Assembly: GCF_005239225.2 (NCBI RefSeq)
Contig: NC_133299.1
Location: 11,350,967-11,414,966 of the forward strand
Direction: 5' to 3'
Source: Populus alba
Taxonomy: Eukaryota > Streptophyta > Magnoliopsida > Malpighiales > Salicaceae
Length of the DNA stretch: 64,000 nt
Positions 58,970 to 64,000 of the stretch are shown piece by piece (position 1 is the stretch's first letter; the number at the start of each line of letters is the position of its first letter). Position numbers and translations under genes: made by a program. The notes under the pieces were generated by a model. It did no database searches. It saw only the letters and a program-made list of their open reading frames with translations, and was not told the DNA's origin.

Positions 58970-59995
58970 ATAATTTTCGTAGTTGACTAAGATCATCAAG
59001 GTTTGAATTGAAAGCTTTAATAGCTCAATAAGCTTTATGTTCAAGTTCCATAGGCAAATGAAAAGGTTTTCCATAGACTAGTCTATAAGGTGAATACCTA
59101 ATGTTGTTTTATAAGTAGTTCGATAAGCCCAAAGTCCATCATTAAGTCGTAAAGACCAGTTCTTCCTATTAGGATTCACTGTTTTCTCCAAGATTCATTT
59201 GATCTTCCTATTAGCAAGTTCTACCTATCCACTCGTCTGAGGGTGATAAGGGATGGCAACTTTGTGTATGATTCCATATTTCTTCATTAAAACCTCAAAT
59301 GACTTGTTGCAGAAATGTGTTCCACCATCACTTATCATGGCTCGAGAGATTCCAAATCGACTCAAAATATTTTCTTTCAAAAACTTTATCACTGTTTTGT
59401 GATCATTGTTTTGACTTGAAATTGCTTTTATCCATTTTAAAACATAATCTACTACAACTAATATGTACAAGAAACCAAATGATGGAGGAAATGGACCCAT
59501 GAAATCTATACCCTAACAGTCAAAGATCTTAATGACAAGAATAGGATTTAAAGGCATCATGTGATGTTTTGAAATAGATCCCAACTTTTGACAATTTTCA
59601 CAAGTCTTGCAGAATGCATATGAGTCCTTGAACATGGTGGGCTAATAAAATCCACTTTGTAAGATTTTTGCAGTTGTCTTTTTTGATGAGAAATGACCCC
59701 CACATGCCTTAAAATAATAAAATTTAATGACACTACTTACCTCATTGCCAGGAATACATCTTTGAAATATTTGATTAGGACAATATTTAAATAAATACAA
59801 GTCATCCTAATAAAAGCTCTTCACTTCGTTCAAGAACTTTCTTTTGTCTTGGGTGCTCCAATGTTCCGGCAATTGTCCTGAAACAAGAAAATTAACAATA
59901 TTAGCAAACCAAGGCATCGTAGAAATGAAAAGTAAAGATTCATCAGGAAAGTAGTCATTGATTGGTGTGATGTCAGATTTTAAATCTATTGTCAA
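58970..59995 (-). pseudogene. Athila-like integrase, copy 2, broken
   Basis: On the minus strand, residues like CGGHFSSKKTTAKILQSGFY and CKTCENCQKLG (about 59730-59590) give the H-H-C-C zinc-binding part. GIDFMGPFPPSFG (about 59510) has the first catalytic Asp. MISDGGTHFCNKSFE (about 59330) has the second. HPQTSG at 59230 is followed by a TAG and then VELA with the third acidic residue. Stops also replace expected Trp codons before PTMF and before GIDF. Sequence like [13 protein letters not shown] follows to about 58975. It would insert the DNA copy into the genome; it is dead here. Confidence 0.8.
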
Positions 59996-60000
59996 TTTGA

Positions 60001-60430
60001 TAAATGATTTGTGACAACATTTTATGTGCCTTTCTTGTCTTTTATTGTGATATCAAATTCTTGAAGTAACAAAATCCACCACACCAATCTAGCTTTAGAA
60101 TCTTTCTTAGAAAAAAGATATTTCAATGCTGCATGATCACCAAAAACAACAACAGGTGAGCCAACAAGATAAGACCTGAATTTTTCATATACAAATACTA
60201 CTACAAGTAATTCTTTTTCAATGGTGGTGAAATTCATTTGATCATTATTTAAAGTTTTACTTACATAGTAAATCACATAAGGTTTCTTATCTTTTCTTTG
60301 TCCCAAGAAAGCACCCACGATATAATCACTAGCGTCAAACATTATTTCAAAAGGTAATGACCAATCAAGAGTTTGAATAACAGGAGCAGAAGTAAGCAAC
60401 TTTTTAAGTTTAACAAAGGCTTCTTCACAA
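60001..60430 (-). pseudogene. Athila-like RNase H, copy 2
   Basis: The frame 60399-60022 is open and holds the three acidic blocks, [35 protein letters not shown] and [15 protein letters not shown], ending in [17 protein letters not shown]. It is in frame with the RT upstream, with one stop between them near 60439. RNase H removes the RNA template during replication. Confidence 0.85.
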
Positions 60431-60438
60431 TGTTCAGT

Positions 60439-61010
60439 TTATTCAAAAATATTATCCTTTGTTAGAAGGTTACTCAAGGGCTTAGATATTACATTAAAAT
60501 CTTTGATGAACTGTATATAAAAACCCGCATGTCCTAAGAATGATCTAGCATCTTTAATAGATTTTGGTGTTGGCAAGTTAGCAATTAACTCGATTTTAGA
60601 TTTGTCAACCTTAATTCCTTTCAATAAAATAATATGACCAAGTACAATGTCGTTTGTTACCATAAAGTGACATTTTTCCCAATTCAATACAAGATTCTTC
60701 TCTTCACACCTGCTCAAAAACTTTTTTAAGTTAGTCAAACAATCACCATAAACAAAAAAATCATCTATAAAAATCTCAAGAAAACATTCAACCATATTCC
60801 CGAATATGCTAAGCATGCATCTTTGAAACGTGGCTGGTGCATTACATAATCCAAAAGGCATCATTCAATATTCAAAAGTACCAAATGGACATGTGAAAGT
60901 AGTCTTCTCTTGATCTTCCACTGTAATTTTAATTTGATTGTAACCTAAATAACCATCTAGGAAACAATAAAATTCATCACCTGCAACTCTTTCTACTTGA
61001 AGGTATAGAC
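60439..61010 (-). pseudogene. Athila-like reverse transcriptase, copy 2, N-terminus deleted
   Basis: The domain starts late, at VERVAGDEFYCFLDGYLGYNQ (about 61000), after the deletion. A TGA then stands where copy 1 has CGA before MMPFGLCNAPATFQRCM. The palm motif is IFIDDFFVYG (D-D pair retained), with four residues missing just after it compared with copy 1. RSFLGHAGFYIQFIKDF follows. The fingers are absent, so no active enzyme is possible. Confidence 0.85.
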
Positions 61011-61570
61011 TCAATTGATCATGGTGGCTATTCTTCAATTTGTGGTCTCTAATTACATGCCTTTGATTCTTCTTGAAAATAGACCATTTACAAATCGTCA
61101 GATTCATCAATCTCAGTTTTACTAAAAGTGGTTTCAAATTGATCATGAACTTATTTTTTAATAAAGTCCACTTTCTGTAAATCATTATCACCTCCAGGTT
61201 GCTTGCAAATGTTGAAAATATTCATCTCTAATGTCATGTTTCCACATGATAACTTCATCAGTCCATTCCTACAATTAATCAATGCATTAAAAGTTGCAAG
61301 AAATGGACGTCCTAAAATGATGGGAATTGAATTACATGCTTCAACAGGTTGTGTATCCAAGACAACAAAATCTACAGGGTAAATGAATTTATCAACTTGT
61401 ATTAACACATCCTTAACTATTCCTTTAGACACTTTTACATATCTATCAACAAGTAAAAGAGTTATAAATGTTGGTTTTAACTCACCTAGATTGAGACTTT
61501 GAAAGACTGAATATGAAAGTAAATTCACACTAGCTCCAATATCAAGTTAGGCTCTTTCAATTTTATGTTC
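61011..61570 (-). pseudogene. Athila-like aspartic protease, copy 2, broken
   Basis: The motif reads DIGASVNLLSYSVFQ (about 61545-61500), with a stop two residues before the catalytic Asp. VEACNSIPIILGRPFLATF and INCRNGLMKLSCGNMTLEMN follow in one open frame (61528-61151). The downstream linker is frame-shifted at about 61150. Confidence 0.8.
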
Positions 61571-61929
61571 TCCAATAATGCAAGAAATTGTAGGACAACT
61601 AGGGTTTTTATATTTCAAAGCATTTTTTTTTTCTGAAGAATAGCACTTACTTGTTCGGCTAAAAAGGCTTTCCTTTTCACTTTTAATTTTCTCTTTATAG
61701 TGCACAAATCTTTCAAAAATTTAACACAGGAAGGAACCTGTTTAATAGCATCCAACAAAGGTATATTGATCCTTACTTGTTTTAAAGTTTTAAAGATTTT
61801 AGAATTGTGATTGACTTTTCTTTTGTTTGGTCATGGCATGAAGAAATGAAAGTGCTAGCGAGGAATCAGTCTCTTTTTTGCAATGTTCAGGTTCAACCCC
61901 TTCCTTACTCTAAGAGATTGACTCATCAT

Positions 61930-63150
61930 CTTTCTCACAAGGTTCAAGAGTGGGTTTTTCAATAACTTTATCACAATGAAAACGGATGACTGATTTGACT
62001 TGATCCATGTGTTGGCTTCTAGAACTACTTACATTTACATTGTATTGCCCCTTGGGATTTTACTGTGGTTGAGATGGAAACTTACCTTTCTCTTGAAAAC
62101 TAAGAGCAGATGTGAATTTTGCAAAAGTATCTTTAAAATCTATCATGCTTTGAGCAAATTGAGTGTTGATTCTCTCCTAGTTTTCAATGAATGCATGCAA
62201 TGTTTCCTCAAGATTTCTTCCAAGAGGTGGAGTATAAGGAGGTGCATATCCATAAGAATTTTGGAAATTATGGTGTGTTTGAAACGGTGGCTGTGAAGTT
62301 TATGCATTGTTGTTATCACTCTTCCAACTGAAATTTGGGTGATTTCTCCAACCAGAGTTATACGTTTGTGAGTATGGGTTATGATTGGGCCTTTGGAAAT
62401 TGTTTAAAGCATGGGCTTGATCATGAAGGCATTCTCTAAAAGAAGGCAAAGTTGGACACTCATTTGTTGAGTGTTCATTGGTTTCACATATTTGACACAT
62501 AATGCCTTGAAAAGATTTTAATAGACCACTCTTTTTAAATTCTAGTGCCTCGACTTTTCTAGTTAAAGATGTAAGTTTGGCTTAAAGGTCATGATCTTCC
62601 CTATGGTTGAACATACCTCCACTAGATGTATGAGGTTGAGTTTTACTTGGTGCCTCATTAGTGTCTGTAATGTCCCAATTTTGAGCATTTTCAGCTAGCA
62701 AGTCTAGGTACTCCATTGCTTCATCAGGTTCTTTATCTTTAAAAGTTGCATTGCACATCAATTCAACCATTTATCTATCTTTAGGTGTTAACCTTTTATA
62801 AAAATATCAAACCAATCTCCATGTTTCAAAACCATGATGAGGGCAAGTATTAAGCAAGTCTCGATACCTATCCAAACAACATTGGTAAAATGTTTCTTAT
62901 GGCTTTTAAGTGAATATGATGATTTATCTTTTGAAAGAGTTTGTTCTATGAGACGAAAAAAACTTCTTTAAAATTTGTTGTTGCATTTCATCTCAAGCAC
63001 GAATGGATCCTGATCTCAAATTTTATAGTCATGTTTTAGCTTTATCTTTTAATAAAAATGTAAAAAGCTTTAATCTAATGGTGTTCATGCTACAATTTAA
63101 GTCATTAAGGTGTTACAAACCACCTCAAATTCCCTTAAATGAAAACAGTT
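61930..63150 (-). pseudogene. Athila-like gag, copy 2, 5' deleted
   Basis: Only the middle and end remain. 62770-62582 reads VELMCNATFKDKEPDEAMEY and LAENAQNWDITDTNEAPSKT. 62500-62300 starts with the zinc knuckle CQICETNEHSTNEC (C-x2-C-x4-H-x4-C) and goes on to NPYSQTYNSGWRNHPNFSW. The end of Gag lies near 61990. The first roughly 75 codons of Gag and the whole leader are absent at the junction near 63153. Confidence 0.8.
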
Positions 63151-63152
63151 GA

Positions 63153-64000
63153 TGTCTTCTCCCAAGTGTAGGAGTGTTGAAGTAATAAATAACCCAGCAA
63201 GACTGAGGTCAAACCACAGGGAGGTTAACTGTATAAACTATAAATAAAGAAATAGATAATAACAGAAAAGGAGTTGAAGAGAGCTTTAAGCTGTGATATT
63301 GATGTAAGGATTAAACAAGGATAAAATACTTGTCAAGGTTAGAGGATCCACTAATGGTATTTCAAGCAACTATAGTATAAACTCTTTTTTATAACTTAAT
63401 AGAAACCACACACAAAAGAGGTTGCAATCAGATTATAAATTGTTAACATGATTGCATTAGTTATCTTCTTTGAATAATGTTAATACTTGTAAATGTTGTC
63501 AGGTATTCATGATTATAACTTATGTTAACAACAAATCAAGTTTTTTTCATAGCACAGATGTTGGTTATACCATACAATTGGGCTATGAAAGTGCCAAGTA
63601 TTTGTTGTACCAAGGGTTATACAACATAAATCTAGATTAACCATTTAACAAACAAAGTATTAAAAGTGAACAAGTTAACAAATACAAAACATGTTAGTAT
63701 CAAACATTAAAGTCCATGTTGAGTTTATAATATACTTAGTCTTACACCATTAGTGTAACCTTTTCACCTTGACATAATAAATTTAGCTAAATATAATAAA
63801 AGAGAGAAACATAAATAAACAAGATAAGAACATGAATAAGATATAAGTTAACTAAGTAAAGGAAAGGAAAGGAAAAACATAAACAAGAGATTAATATAAC
63901 ATAAAATAAAACTTGAACATTATAAAATACAAAGAAATAAAGCAAGAGCAAGATCTTGATCTGAACACCAAGATGCCTAAATGCATGGCAAATGCCTTGT
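63153..64000 (-). repeat. LTR of Athila-like copy 2 (partial, continues outside the window)
   Basis: Its reverse complement follows 34561-35460 of copy 1 closely, for example ATGCATTTAGG, TACACTAATGGTGTAAGA, AAACTCAACATGGACTTTA, GATTTGTTGTTAA and CTTGGGAGAAGACATCAA. It breaks off at about 63153, just short of the LTR end, and the primer site is missing. Confidence 0.8.

Larger units (their letters stand above)
58960..64000 (-). mobile_element. Athila-like Ty3/gypsy element, copy 2, runs past the window end
   Basis: On the minus strand the order is LTR (64000-63153, its start outside the window), gag, protease, reverse transcriptase, RNase H and integrase, ending abruptly at about 58960 against LTR fragment C. 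It is clearly the same family as copy 1. Compared with copy 1 it lacks about 425 bp covering the primer site and Gag start, and about 525 bp of the RT N-terminus. It retains integrase, which copy 1 has lost. Confidence 0.85.

Overview
The window looks like a transposon-rich, gene-poor stretch of a dicot nuclear genome. It is AT-rich, has spliced genes, and carries layered plant LTR retrotransposons, a hAT DNA transposon and an L1-type LINE. The dispersed repeats and the two host genes remind me of Salicaceae (poplar or willow), but that is an impression and no search was possible. I support only two intact host genes: a three-exon Golgi GT31/DUF604 glycosyltransferase-like gene (21409-24085, minus) and a single-exon SUPERMAN/TAC1-like C2H2 zinc-finger repressor gene (45614-46099, minus).

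Layout. 143-12351 is one LTR retroelement on the minus strand. It has two LTRs of about 2.2-2.3 kb, a CATTA target duplication, a purine tract, a primer-site-like leader and a decayed gag, but no recognisable pol. A 2.6-kb hAT element with a perfect 8-bp target duplication sits inside it. 12352-21408 is gene-free, AT-rich and full of trinucleotide arrays, tandem repeats and a direct duplication of about 560 bp. The glycosyltransferase gene follows. 25640-31670 is a second minus-strand LTR element that has lost its coding interior; a 1.56-kb solo LTR with a perfect 5-bp duplication is inserted in its left LTR.

32371-44010 is a stack built on a dead LINE. LINE ORF1 is cut at 33900 by an Athila-like Ty3/gypsy element (copy 1, plus strand, LTR to RNase H). 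A gypsy RT fragment on the minus strand follows. The LINE ORF2 C-terminus then resumes and is itself split by a second solo LTR (41824-43446, perfect 5-bp duplication). After the C2H2 gene, 50586-53352 is a 2.8-kb solo LTR. 58171-58955 is an LTR fragment of the first family, and 58960-64000 is Athila-like copy 2 on the minus strand, running off the window edge and carrying two internal deletions.

The two host genes are unrelated and show no sign of working together. Most of the value here is in the nested insertion history, which target duplications and interrupted domains allow one to read, and in recovery of the third exon of the glycosyltransferase. I saw nothing that I would call a new biological system. 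The closest candidates are the gag-only element with its GC-rich 27-30 bp minisatellite, and the exon-like structure carried by the hAT element.
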